A stretch of 6,744 nucleotides of DNA from the NCBI GenBank assembly GCA_023392135.1, contig JAEVZQ010000376.1, positions 1 to 6,744 on the forward strand, written 5' to 3'. The position numbers and the translations under genes were made by a program. The notes under the pieces were generated by a model, which ran no database searches, was not told the DNA's origin, and saw nothing but the letters and a program-made list of their open reading frames with translations. The DNA is from Pseudomonadota bacterium (lineage in GTDB: Bacteria; Pseudomonadota; Alphaproteobacteria; Rhizobiales; Hyphomicrobiaceae). Shown here piece by piece: positions 1 through 5,349 of the stretch (position 1 is the first letter of the stretch; each line of letters begins with the position of its first letter).

Positions 1-346
1 CGATCTGAGAGGGTCCCACAACAGCGCCCATCATGCGCCAGCGCCGCCGCTCCAGCTTCCAGCGCCGGAGCGATCCCGCTTCGAAGCCGATTGCCAGGTG
101 AACAGCAATGATCGCCACCGTGAGCCATTGCGGGCTAACATCGGCAGCAAAAAGGGCGGCACTCAACGCGATCATCAGGACGATGTAGAGGAACAGAGCC
201 AGCCACATCCGGTGCACCAGCATCCACAACGGCGCGAATAGGACGGCCATCCAGGAGAAGCCGTCGCGCACGAAGGCCATCCGCTCGGCGCGCTTCACGC
301 GCTCCTCGGGGGGCTGCGGCGGCTCGTAAACGGTGTACGTCTGCAC
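1..346 (-). CDS. DUF2628-like small membrane protein, 3' end cut by window edge
   Basis: The frame opens at a GTG and stays open for 115 residues to the left edge, so the C-terminus is missing. It begins MQTYTVYEPP, followed by a charged stretch (residues 14-28). A hydrophobic region with aromatic residues and an HR pair (about 30-64, FAPLWMLVHRMW) comes next, then a second hydrophobic segment (about 74-90) ending in GFEAGSLRRWKLERRRW. This layout of an N-terminal tail, two to three membrane segments, and GFEA followed by a basic stretch fits the DUF2628 family, whose function is unknown. The GTG start is supported by AGGAA at 351-355. The in-frame codons upstream reach the hisB stop without another usual start. 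It lies 21 bp after hisB on the same strand, so it is probably co-transcribed; in Rhizobiales such a gene often sits between hisB and hisH. Its role in histidine synthesis, if any, is unknown. Confidence 0.8.
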   Translation of the reverse strand, partial: MQTYTVYEPPQPPEERVKRAERMAFVRDGFSWMAVLFAPLWMLVHRMWLALFLYIVLMIALSAALFAADVSPQWLTVAIIAVHLAIGFEAGSLRRWKLERRRWRMMGAVVGPSQI

Positions 347-350
347 CGGC

Positions 351-355
351 TTCCT
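351..355 (-). promoter_or_regulatory. Ribosome binding site for the DUF2628-like gene
   Basis: AGGAA on the minus strand lies 4 nt before the GTG at 346. It supports this non-ATG start, which is otherwise the only plausible start after the hisB stop codon. The spacer is on the short side. Confidence 0.5.
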
Positions 356-367
356 ATTCGTACCTAC

Positions 368-964
368 TCAGCCGGCGAGCCGGCCCTTGGTTGACGGAAC
401 GCGCCCGGCCTGCCTCGGCTCCTCGGCGATGGCAGCCCGGAGCGCCCGGGCCAACCCCTTGTAGCAGGTCTCTGCAATATGGTGGTTATTCTCGCCGTAG
501 AGCGTGGCGATATGGAGCGTGACCCCTGCGTTCTGGGCGAAGGCCTGGAACCACTCGCGAAAGAGCTCCGTGTCCATGTCGCCCAGCTTGGGCCGTGAGA
601 AGGCGACGTTCCAGACGAGATAAGGACGGCCCGACACATCGATCGCGACGCGGGTCAGCGCCTCGTCCATCGCCAGATGCACGTCGGCGTATCGGGTGAT
701 GCCTTTCTTGTCGCCGAGAGCCGCCGCCAACGCCTGCCCGATCGCGATGCCCGTATCCTCGACCGTGTGATGGAAGGCGACGTGCAGGGCGCCCTGGGCA
801 TGGACCTTGAGATCCATGAGCGAATGCCGCGCGAGCTGCTCGAGCATATGATCGAGGAAGCCGATCCCGGTGTTGATGTCGAACGCGCCGGAGCCGTCGA
901 GATCGACGCTGACCTTTATCTCGGTCTCCTTCGTCTTGCGCTCAATGCTGGCAGTCCGGGACAC
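368..964 (-). CDS. hisB: Imidazoleglycerol-phosphate dehydratase (HisB)
   Basis: HisB is a cytosolic Mn-dependent enzyme that dehydrates imidazole-glycerol phosphate to imidazole-acetol phosphate in histidine biosynthesis. The 198-residue product carries the family landmarks in order: GIGFLDHML (33-41), HHTVEDTGI (65-73), SGRPYLVWN (111-119), and GENNHHIAE with the second metal-binding His pair (157-165). It is the monofunctional form, with no phosphatase domain. The GTG start at 964 is chosen because it gives the usual length of about 195-200 residues, begins close to the conserved KTKET segment, and has GAGGGG about 10 nt upstream. An ATG at 1039 would add 25 residues of atypical sequence, has no clear ribosome site, and would crowd the divergent promoter. 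One oddity is the stretch before the first His pair, LHVAFHHT, where the family normally has Asp (IDxHHT). It is probably the first gene of a his operon running left. Confidence 0.96.
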   Translation of the reverse strand: MSRTASIERKTKETEIKVSVDLDGSGAFDINTGIGFLDHMLEQLARHSLMDLKVHAQGALHVAFHHTVEDTGIAIGQALAAALGDKKGITRYADVHLAMDEALTRVAIDVSGRPYLVWNVAFSRPKLGDMDTELFREWFQAFAQNAGVTLHIATLYGENNHHIAETCYKGLARALRAAIAEEPRQAGRVPSTKGRLAG

Positions 965-972
965 CTTGCGAT

Positions 973-985
973 AACCCCTCGGGTT
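973..985 (-). promoter_or_regulatory. Small hairpin over the hisB ribosome binding region
   Basis: On the hisB-sense strand AACCC-GAG-GGGTT can form a 5-bp hairpin with a 3-nt loop. It contains the only purine-rich stretch (GAGGGG) upstream of the GTG at 964. If that is the ribosome site, folding could limit hisB translation. The hairpin is short and could be a chance match. Confidence 0.25.
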
Positions 986-1062
986 GATTGTTCGAAAACA
1001 GGCGTTTATCAGCTTGCGCGCCGCCGGGGTAGTGGTCATTCGCCGGGCGGGCTCCGCACACC

Positions 1063-1091
1063 CTTGCTTTCAGCCGTCCCCAACCCAACCT
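1063..1091 (+). promoter_or_regulatory. Candidate heat-shock-type promoter for hslV
   Basis: CTTGCTT (1063-1069) and CCCAACCT (1084-1091), 14 nt apart, resemble the sigma-32 elements CTTGAAA and CCCCATnT in both sequence and spacing. They sit just upstream of hslV, a gene known to be heat-shock controlled in many proteobacteria. The match is partial and was made by eye. A start point near 1098 would leave a very short leader before the ATG at 1108. Confidence 0.3.
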
Positions 1092-1107
1092 AGCGTGAGT
1101 GTTGATC

Positions 1108-1674
1108 ATGCGTCATTTGCCAACATCGACCGAGACTACCTGGCACGGCACGACGATTCTCACCGTTCGCAAGGGCGACCGGGTGGTGATCGCCGGCGAC
1201 GGCCAGGTGAGCCTGGGCAACACCGTCATCAAGTCGAAGGCGCGCAAGGTGCGATCCGTGCTGCGCGGCGACGTGATCGGCGGGTTTGCCGGTGCGACGG
1301 CGGACGCCTTCACCCTGTTCGAGCGCCTCGAAGCCAAGCTGGAGCAGTACCCGGGCCAGCTGATGCGCTCGGCCGTGGAGCTTGCGAAAGATTGGCGCAC
1401 CGACCGCTACCTCCGCCGTCTGGAAGCCATGATGATCGTCGCCGACCGCACGACGACACTGGTGCTGACCGGCACCGGCGACGTGCTGGAACCGGAGCAC
1501 GACGTGATGGGTATCGGCTCGGGGGGGATGTATGCGCTCGCAGCCGCCCGGGCCCTCCTCGATCAGCCGCTCGATGCCGAGGCGATTGCGCGCAGGGCCA
1601 TGGAGATTGCGGCGGACATATGCGTCTTCACCAACCGGAACCTCATCGTGGAGAGCTTACCGAGCGACAAGTAA
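1108..1674 (+). CDS. hslV: ATP-dependent protease subunit HslV (ClpQ)
   Basis: HslV is the proteolytic subunit of the HslVU (ClpQY) protease: dodecamers of an N-terminal-nucleophile hydrolase that degrade substrates unfolded by HslU. The 188-residue protein starts with 14 residues ([14 protein letters not shown]) that should be removed to expose the catalytic Thr15 of TTILTVRKG. Alphaproteobacterial HslV proteins commonly carry such a propeptide. Further landmarks are AGDGQVSLG (29-37, with Asp31), the catalytic Lys47 in [33 protein letters not shown] (59-86), [14 protein letters not shown] (95-108), GTGDVLEPE (122-130) and GSGG (137-140). All catalytic residues appear present. The ATG at 1108 is preferred. 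A GTG at 1099 in the same frame would add only MLI. It is the first gene of a run that continues through the SMR gene to hslU. Confidence 0.97.
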   Translation: MRHLPTSTETTWHGTTILTVRKGDRVVIAGDGQVSLGNTVIKSKARKVRSVLRGDVIGGFAGATADAFTLFERLEAKLEQYPGQLMRSAVELAKDWRTDRYLRRLEAMMIVADRTTTLVLTGTGDVLEPEHDVMGIGSGGMYALAAARALLDQPLDAEAIARRAMEIAADICVFTNRNLIVESLPSDK

Positions 1675-1730
1675 AACCGGGACCGCGCGATGGGGCGCGC
1701 AGGTACGCGAAGAAGATGGGAACGGATCAC

Positions 1731-2054
1731 ATGCTCGCTTGGGGTTATCTTCTGACGGCCGGAATTTGCGAGATCCTGGCCACCACGGCATTCCGTTACG
1801 CAGAGGGTTTCACCAAGCTCGGGCCCACCTTCGCATTTGCCGGCTCCGCTATCGCCAGTCTCGTGCTACTCCAGCTCTCCCTGTCCGGCATTCCCCTTGG
1901 CACGGCTTATGCGGTGTGGACAGGCATCGGGGCCGCCGGGACCGCCATTCTCGGCACGATCTATTTCAACGAGCCGACCACCACCATGCGCCTCTTCTTC
2001 CTGACGCTGCTCATCGGCTCCATCCTGGGCTTGAAGCTCGCGTCGTCCAACTAG
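1731..2054 (+). CDS. Small multidrug resistance (SMR) family transporter
   Basis: This 107-residue, four-helix inner-membrane protein belongs to the EmrE/SugE (SMR) family of proton-coupled antiparallel dimers that export cationic compounds or guanidinium. Helices lie at about 4-21, 33-53, 58-79 and 86-104. From the ATG at 1731, the essential Glu falls at position 14, Ser at 43, Tyr at 60 and Trp at 63, exactly as numbered in EmrE. For this reason that start is chosen over the ATG at 1716, which would add MGTDH. The subtype is mixed: helix 1 has the EmrE/Qac-like ATT at 17-19 rather than the Trp-Ala of guanidinium exporters, while helix 3 ([12 protein letters not shown], 57-68) and the end (MRL...GLKL) look SugE/Gdx-like. 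The substrate is therefore open. It sits 56 bp after hslV and 10 bp before hslU, probably in one operon with them. Its frame continues open upstream through hslV, but that part is not coding. Confidence 0.9.
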   Translation: MLAWGYLLTAGICEILATTAFRYAEGFTKLGPTFAFAGSAIASLVLLQLSLSGIPLGTAYAVWTGIGAAGTAILGTIYFNEPTTTMRLFFLTLLIGSILGLKLASSN

Positions 2055-2064
2055 GCAGAGATTG

Positions 2065-3378
2065 ATGACTACCTTTTCACCGCGAGAGATCGTCTCCGAG
2101 CTGGATCGCTATATCGTCGGCCAGAATGATGCGAAGCGGGCGGTTGCCATTGCGCTGCGCAATCGCTGGCGCCGGCAGCAGCTCAGCGAAGATATGCGAG
2201 AGGAGGTTCAACCGAAGAACATCCTAATGATCGGCCCGACCGGCATCGGCAAGACGGAGATCTCGCGCCGGCTCGCCAAGCTCGCCAACGCACCATTCAT
2301 CAAGATCGAGGCGACGAAGTTCACCGAGGTCGGATATGTCGGCCGCGACGTCGAATCCATCATTCGCGACCTCGTGGAGGTGGGGCTGGCGCTGGTGCGC
2401 GAGACGCGGCGCCGCGAGGTGCGAGCGCGCGCGGAGAAACTGGCAGAGGAGCGCGTGCTCGATGCGCTCGTCGGCGAGAACGCGTCAGCTGCGACGCGAG
2501 AGGCCTTTCGCAAGCGTCTGCGGGGGAACGAGCTCAACGACAAGGAAATCGAGATCAAGGTGACCGACACCGGCGGCGGCATTCCGATGTTCGAGCTGCC
2601 GGGTGTGCCCGGCGGGTCGATCGGGGCCATCAACATCGGCGACATGCTGGGCAAGGCATTCGGCGGCCGCCAGAAGACCCGCCGTGTCACGGTCAAGGAC
2701 AGCTACGAGATCCTGATCGCCGAGGAGAGCGATAAGCTGCTCGACCAGGAGCAGATCACGCAGGAGGCGATCCGCGCGGTCGAGAACAACGGCATCGTCT
2801 TCCTCGACGAGATCGACAAGATCTGCTCGCGTAGCGAAGGCGGCCGCGTCGGTGCCGATGTTTCCCGCGAGGGCGTGCAACGCGATCTGCTACCGCTTAT
2901 CGAAGGCACCACCGTCTCCACCAAGTACGGGCCGGTGAAGACCGACCACGTCCTATTCATCGCGTCGGGCGCTTTCCACGTCGCAAAACCGTCCGATCTC
3001 TTGCCCGAGCTTCAGGGCCGCCTGCCGATCCGCGTGGAGCTGAAACCGCTGACGCGCGAGGACTTCCGCCGCATCCTGACGGAGCCGCAGGCGAGCCTCA
3101 TCAAGCAGTACATCGGGCTGATGGCAACCGAAGGTCTCACGCTTGCGTTCACTGACAATGGCATCGACGCCATCGCGGACACGGCGGCACAGGTGAATGC
3201 GACGGTCGAGAATATCGGTGCCCGGCGTTTGCAGACGGTGATGGAACGGGTGCTCGATGAAATCTCTTTCGATGCGTCGGACCGCGCCGGGCAAACCGTC
3301 ACTGTCGATGCACAGTATGTCAAGGATCGCGTCGGAGACCTCGCAAAGAACACGGATCTGAGCAAGTTCATTCTCTAG
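2065..3378 (+). CDS. hslU: ATP-dependent protease ATPase subunit HslU (ClpY)
   Basis: HslU is the hexameric AAA+ unfoldase that recognises, unfolds and threads substrates into HslV. The 437-residue product is full length for the family. It shows the N-terminal [16 protein letters not shown], Walker A GPTGIGKT (57-64), pore loop GYVG (90-93), an intermediate domain at about 108-240, Walker [10 protein letters not shown] (244-252), the [12 protein letters not shown] segment with the likely arginine finger (315-326), sensor-2 GARRL (385-389) and the C-terminal LSKFIL, which docks into HslV and activates it. All key residues are in place. The ATG at 2065 is preferred to the TTG at 2062, because AGAG lies just upstream at 2057-2060 and the protein then begins MTTFSPREI as in relatives. 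The gene begins 10 bp after the SMR gene, suggesting co-transcription and possibly translational coupling. A strong inverted repeat begins 3 bp after the stop. Confidence 0.98.
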   Translation: MTTFSPREIVSELDRYIVGQNDAKRAVAIALRNRWRRQQLSEDMREEVQPKNILMIGPTGIGKTEISRRLAKLANAPFIKIEATKFTEVGYVGRDVESIIRDLVEVGLALVRETRRREVRARAEKLAEERVLDALVGENASAATREAFRKRLRGNELNDKEIEIKVTDTGGGIPMFELPGVPGGSIGAINIGDMLGKAFGGRQKTRRVTVKDSYEILIAEESDKLLDQEQITQEAIRAVENNGIVFLDEIDKICSRSEGGRVGADVSREGVQRDLLPLIEGTTVSTKYGPVKTDHVLFIASGAFHVAKPSDLLPELQGRLPIRVELKPLTREDFRRILTEPQASLIKQYIGLMATEGLTLAFTDNGIDAIADTAAQVNATVENIGARRLQTVMERVLDEISFDASDRAGQTVTVDAQYVKDRVGDLAKNTDLSKFIL

Positions 3379-3381
3379 TCC

Positions 3382-3440
3382 GATGATCGAGAAAGTCGCT
3401 CGAACCGACTCTGCCGAATTTGGCGAACTTCTCGATCATC
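3382..3440. repeat. Long imperfect inverted repeat after hslU
   Basis: The 12-bp arms GATGATCGAGAA (3382-3393) and TTCTCGATCATC (3429-3440) are perfect inverted copies. After a 2x2 mismatch the pairing continues for four more bases (TCGC 3396-3399 with GCGA 3423-3426), leaving a loop of about 23 nt. It begins 3 bp beyond the hslU stop. In RNA it would form a stable stem and could end or stabilise the 3' end of the hslVU transcript. No run of T follows, so it is not a classic intrinsic terminator. It could also be a dispersed palindromic repeat or a protein binding site. Confidence 0.7.
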
Positions 3441-3500
3441 ACACTAGCAAGCCTTTGGATCACTAACCCTTCGCGGAAGATCGGCGCGACGGGCCATGCG

Positions 3501-3506
3501 GGGAGG
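3501..3506 (+). promoter_or_regulatory. Ribosome binding site fixing the thpR start
   Basis: GGGAGG lies 6 nt before the ATG at 3513. This is the best ribosome site in the area and decides for [11 protein letters not shown] over an upstream in-frame ATG at 3420. Confidence 0.75.
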
Positions 3507-3512
3507 CGGGCC

Positions 3513-4079
3513 ATGCCGCGACTATTCACCGGAATCGAGCTTCCGGACGACGTGCGTGAGGCGCTTGCGCGCCTGAGGCAGCCTCTCCCCGGCGCGCGCT
3601 GGATCGAGCCTGAGAACTTCCACGTCACGCTCCGGTTCGCCGGCGACATCGACAACCGCGTTGCCGCCGAGTTCGCCCACGCGCTGAGCGAGGTCGAGGT
3701 GGAGGCCTTCGAGGTGCGGTTCGCAGGCACAGGCGCCTTCGGCGGCAACGATCCGCGGACGCTCTGGGCTGGCATAGAGCCGAACAGCGGGCTGGAAACC
3801 CTCGCCCGCGCTCATGAGCGCGCGGCACGTGCCGCAGGCCTGCAGCCGGAAACGCGCAAGTTCAAGCCGCACGTCACCATAGCCCGTCTCCGCAATACGA
3901 GTGTCGATGTCCTCGCCCGATACCTGCAGCGCCATGGCGGATTTCGTACAGAGCCGTTCCTCGTCAGCCGCTTCGCCCTGTTCTCCTCCAAGCCGCAGGT
4001 AGGCGGAGGTCCTTACGTGATCGAGGAAACCTACACGCTTCTCGGCGGAGACTACGCCGAGTATGAGGACGAGTACTGA
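3513..4079 (+). CDS. thpR: RNA 2',3'-cyclic phosphodiesterase (2'-5' RNA ligase family)
   Basis: ThpR is a cytosolic 2H phosphoesterase that opens 2',3'-cyclic phosphate RNA ends; family members were first noted for 2'-5' ligation of tRNA halves. The physiological role is not settled. The 188-residue protein has the family opening [11 protein letters not shown] and both catalytic HxTx motifs: HVTL (37-40, within [12 protein letters not shown]) and HVTI (120-123, within [11 protein letters not shown]). The length matches the usual 175-190 residues. The C-terminus is a Tyr/acidic tail ([11 protein letters not shown]), which is variable in the family. The start is fixed by GGGAGG at 3501-3506. 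An alternative ATG at 3420 would add 31 residues that do not resemble the family and would begin inside the inverted repeat that follows hslU. The next gene starts 41 bp downstream on the same strand and may be co-transcribed. Confidence 0.95.
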   Translation: MPRLFTGIELPDDVREALARLRQPLPGARWIEPENFHVTLRFAGDIDNRVAAEFAHALSEVEVEAFEVRFAGTGAFGGNDPRTLWAGIEPNSGLETLARAHERAARAAGLQPETRKFKPHVTIARLRNTSVDVLARYLQRHGGFRTEPFLVSRFALFSSKPQVGGGPYVIEETYTLLGGDYAEYEDEY

Positions 4080-4107
4080 AATTGTTCGACCCGAACAACG
4101 AGCGTGA

Positions 4108-4112
4108 GAGGA
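4108..4112 (+). promoter_or_regulatory. Ribosome binding site fixing the dehydratase start
   Basis: GAGGA lies 8 nt before the ATG at 4121. It supports that start against a TTG at 4082, which would lie almost on the thpR stop codon. Confidence 0.65.
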
Positions 4113-4120
4113 AACAGCGA

Positions 4121-4420
4121 ATGCCTCAGAAACTCACGCCTGAAGCCCGCGCGGATGCGCTGGCCCGGCTGCCGAGCTGGCGGCCGGCAGAGGGCCGTGA
4201 TGCGATTTCCCGCCAGTTCAAATTCGCCGATTTCAATTCCGCTTTCGGTTTCATGACCCGCGTAGCGATGGTGGCGGAGAAGATGAACCACCACCCCGAA
4301 TGGTCGAATGTCTGGAACCGCGTCGACGTCACGCTGACGAGCCACGACGCCGGCGGTCTGACCGAGCGGGACATCAAGCTCGCCGAGGCGATGGACCGGA
4401 TCGCAGGCACACAGGCCTGA
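4121..4420 (+). CDS. phhB: Pterin-4a-carbinolamine dehydratase
   Basis: This enzyme dehydrates 4a-hydroxytetrahydropterin, recycling the pterin cofactor after aromatic amino acid hydroxylation. The 99-residue product has the family length and its signature: the active-site EKMNHHPEW (53-61, with His57-His58-Pro59 and Trp61), then [13 protein letters not shown] (72-84), which holds the third conserved His75 and Asp84. The N-terminal [16 protein letters not shown] is also typical. The start is set by GAGGA at 4108-4112. It follows thpR by 41 bp on the same strand. No phenylalanine hydroxylase gene (phhA) is visible in the window, so the partner hydroxylase is unknown. Stand-alone copies are common in alphaproteobacteria, and the gene symbol is used here for the family only. 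It converges on the SDR gene with 30 bp between the stops. Confidence 0.94.
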   Translation: MPQKLTPEARADALARLPSWRPAEGRDAISRQFKFADFNSAFGFMTRVAMVAEKMNHHPEWSNVWNRVDVTLTSHDAGGLTERDIKLAEAMDRIAGTQA

Positions 4421-4426
4421 CCTGCC

Positions 4427-4444
4427 AGTCGGTTTGCGTCGACT
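4427..4444. terminator. Weak hairpin between convergent genes
   Basis: AGTCG (4427-4431) and CGACT (4440-4444) form a 5-bp stem with an 8-nt loop in the 30-bp gap between two converging stop codons. Position suggests a bidirectional terminator, but the stem is short and there is no T-run, so this may be chance. Confidence 0.22.
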
Positions 4445-4450
4445 TACCGG

Positions 4451-5236
4451 TTAGCGCGGCGCCAGGCGAATTGCGCCATCGAGCCGAATGCTGGCGCCGT
4501 TCAACATCACGTTTTCGCAAATGTGCACAGCAAGCGCGGCGTATTCGGACGGATCGCCCAGGCGCGAGGGGAACGGGACGGTGGCCGCCAGCGATTTCTT
4601 CGCCTCGTCCGGCAGACCGGCGAACATAGGCGTCTGAAACAAGCCAGGCAGGATGGAGCAGACGCGGACGCCATCGCGGGAAAGATCGCGCGCGACCGGG
4701 AGCGTCATAGATGCGACACCGCCCTTCGACGCGGCATAAGCAACCTGTCCGATTTGCCCGTCCTGCGCTGCGACCGATGCCGTCGTGATGATGACGCCGC
4801 GCTCACCATCCGGGCCGAGGGGATCGAGGGTCAGCATCCCCGCGGCACACTTTGAGATCATCAGAAATGTGCCGACCAAGTTGACCTGAATGACCTTGGC
4901 GAAGCTCGCAAAGTCGTGGGGTTCAATGGCGCCCGTCTCCTTCACCCGCCGGACCACACGCTTCGCGATGGCAATGCCAGCGCAATTGACCAGGATACGT
5001 TCCTGCCCATGTGCTCCGCGAACGGCAGCAAGCGCCGCTTCGACGCTTTCCTCATTCGTCACGTCGCACGATGCGAACGTGCCCCCGATCCGCTGCGCCT
5101 GCTCGCGCCCTGCCACCTCGTTGAGATCGAGCACGCCCACCTTGACGCCCCTCTCGGCCAATGCGGCCGCCGTCGCGGCCCCCAGGCCAGACGCACCACC
5201 CGTCACCACGGCTGCGATATCGTTACCGAGCTTCAT
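4451..5236 (-). CDS. SDR-family 3-hydroxyacyl-CoA dehydrogenase, HSD17B10 type
   Basis: This 261-residue protein is a short-chain dehydrogenase/reductase close to human HSD17B10, which oxidises 3-hydroxyacyl-CoA and 2-methyl-3-hydroxybutyryl-CoA with NAD in fatty acid and isoleucine breakdown. Visible motifs are the cofactor-binding TGGASGLG (12-19), Asp37 at the end of the second strand (which favours NAD over NADP), NCAG (84-87), the catalytic Asn119, Ser154 in TTASVAAQDGQIGQ, and YAASK (Tyr167, Lys171). The tail VPFPSRLGDPSEYA (220-233) and LNGASIRLDGAIRLAP (245-260) is characteristic of the HSD17B10 group. The ATG at 5236 is chosen because AGAGGA lies 8 nt upstream and the protein then opens directly into the first strand. 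A longer frame to 5404 would overlap the next gene and adds unrelated Arg-rich sequence. It is divergent from the aldolase-like gene, so shared control is possible. The exact substrate is an inference. Confidence 0.93.
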   Translation of the reverse strand: MKLGNDIAAVVTGGASGLGAATAAALAERGVKVGVLDLNEVAGREQAQRIGGTFASCDVTNEESVEAALAAVRGAHGQERILVNCAGIAIAKRVVRRVKETGAIEPHDFASFAKVIQVNLVGTFLMISKCAAGMLTLDPLGPDGERGVIITTASVAAQDGQIGQVAYAASKGGVASMTLPVARDLSRDGVRVCSILPGLFQTPMFAGLPDEAKKSLAATVPFPSRLGDPSEYAALAVHICENVMLNGASIRLDGAIRLAPR

Positions 5237-5244
5237 ATCCCGTG

Positions 5245-5250
5245 TCCTCT
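5245..5250 (-). promoter_or_regulatory. Ribosome binding site fixing the SDR start
   Basis: AGAGGA on the minus strand ends 8 nt before the ATG at 5236. It decides for the 261-residue form over the longer open frame. Confidence 0.7.
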
Positions 5251-5268
5251 TTGGCCGGCGCCCTCGCG

Positions 5269-5282
5269 CATTCAATTGAATG
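5269..5282. promoter_or_regulatory. Perfect 14-bp palindrome, candidate operator
   Basis: CATTCAATTGAATG reads the same on both strands and is AT-rich within a GC-rich 113-bp spacer between divergent genes. It lies 32 bp upstream of the SDR start and 67 bp upstream of the aldolase-like start. A dimeric transcription factor binding here could control both genes. No regulator gene is next to it, so the binding protein is unknown. Confidence 0.45.
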
Positions 5283-5304
5283 GGCTGCCTTAGTCTCTTA
5301 GGTT
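5276..5304 (+). promoter_or_regulatory. Possible promoter for the aldolase-like gene
   Basis: TTGAAT (5276-5281) followed after 17 nt by TAGGTT (5299-5304) is a loose sigma-70-type match, four and three of six consensus bases respectively. Its -35 part overlaps the right half of the 14-bp palindrome, an arrangement expected for a repressor site. The -10 match is weak. Confidence 0.25.
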
Positions 5305-5337
5305 TCGACGGCTTGCCCGTAAAGCACGGCTTGAACC

Positions 5338-5343
5338 AAGGAG
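5338..5343 (+). promoter_or_regulatory. Ribosome binding site supporting a GTG start
   Basis: AAGGAG lies 6 nt before the GTG at 5350. It is an almost ideal site and justifies calling this non-ATG start. Confidence 0.8.
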
Positions 5344-5349
5344 ACCTCC

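Noticed and set aside
965..1039. 25-residue N-terminal extension of HisB from the ATG at 1039
   Set aside because: No ribosome site precedes it, the added residues do not look like HisB, and it would leave little room for divergent promoters. It is kept only as an alternative.
677..1093. 138-residue rightward open frame across hisB
   Set aside because: It is antisense to the well-supported hisB gene and shows no recognisable motif. It is a by-product of high GC content.
984..1730. Upstream extension of the SMR reading frame, open through all of hslV
   Set aside because: The added sequence is Arg/Gly/Pro-rich and out of frame with the clear hslV gene. The SMR family begins at the ATG at 1731, which reproduces EmrE residue numbering.
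2208..2960. Several open frames opposite hslU
   Set aside because: All are Arg/Ser-rich or otherwise low-complexity shadows of the conserved hslU reading frame.
3441..3500. Possible promoter for thpR after the inverted repeat
   Set aside because: A TTGGAT at about 3455 has no acceptable -10 element at normal spacing.
3420..3512. Longer thpR start at 3420
   Set aside because: It begins inside the inverted repeat after hslU, has no good ribosome site, and adds sequence not seen in the family. GGGAGG before 3513 decides the start.
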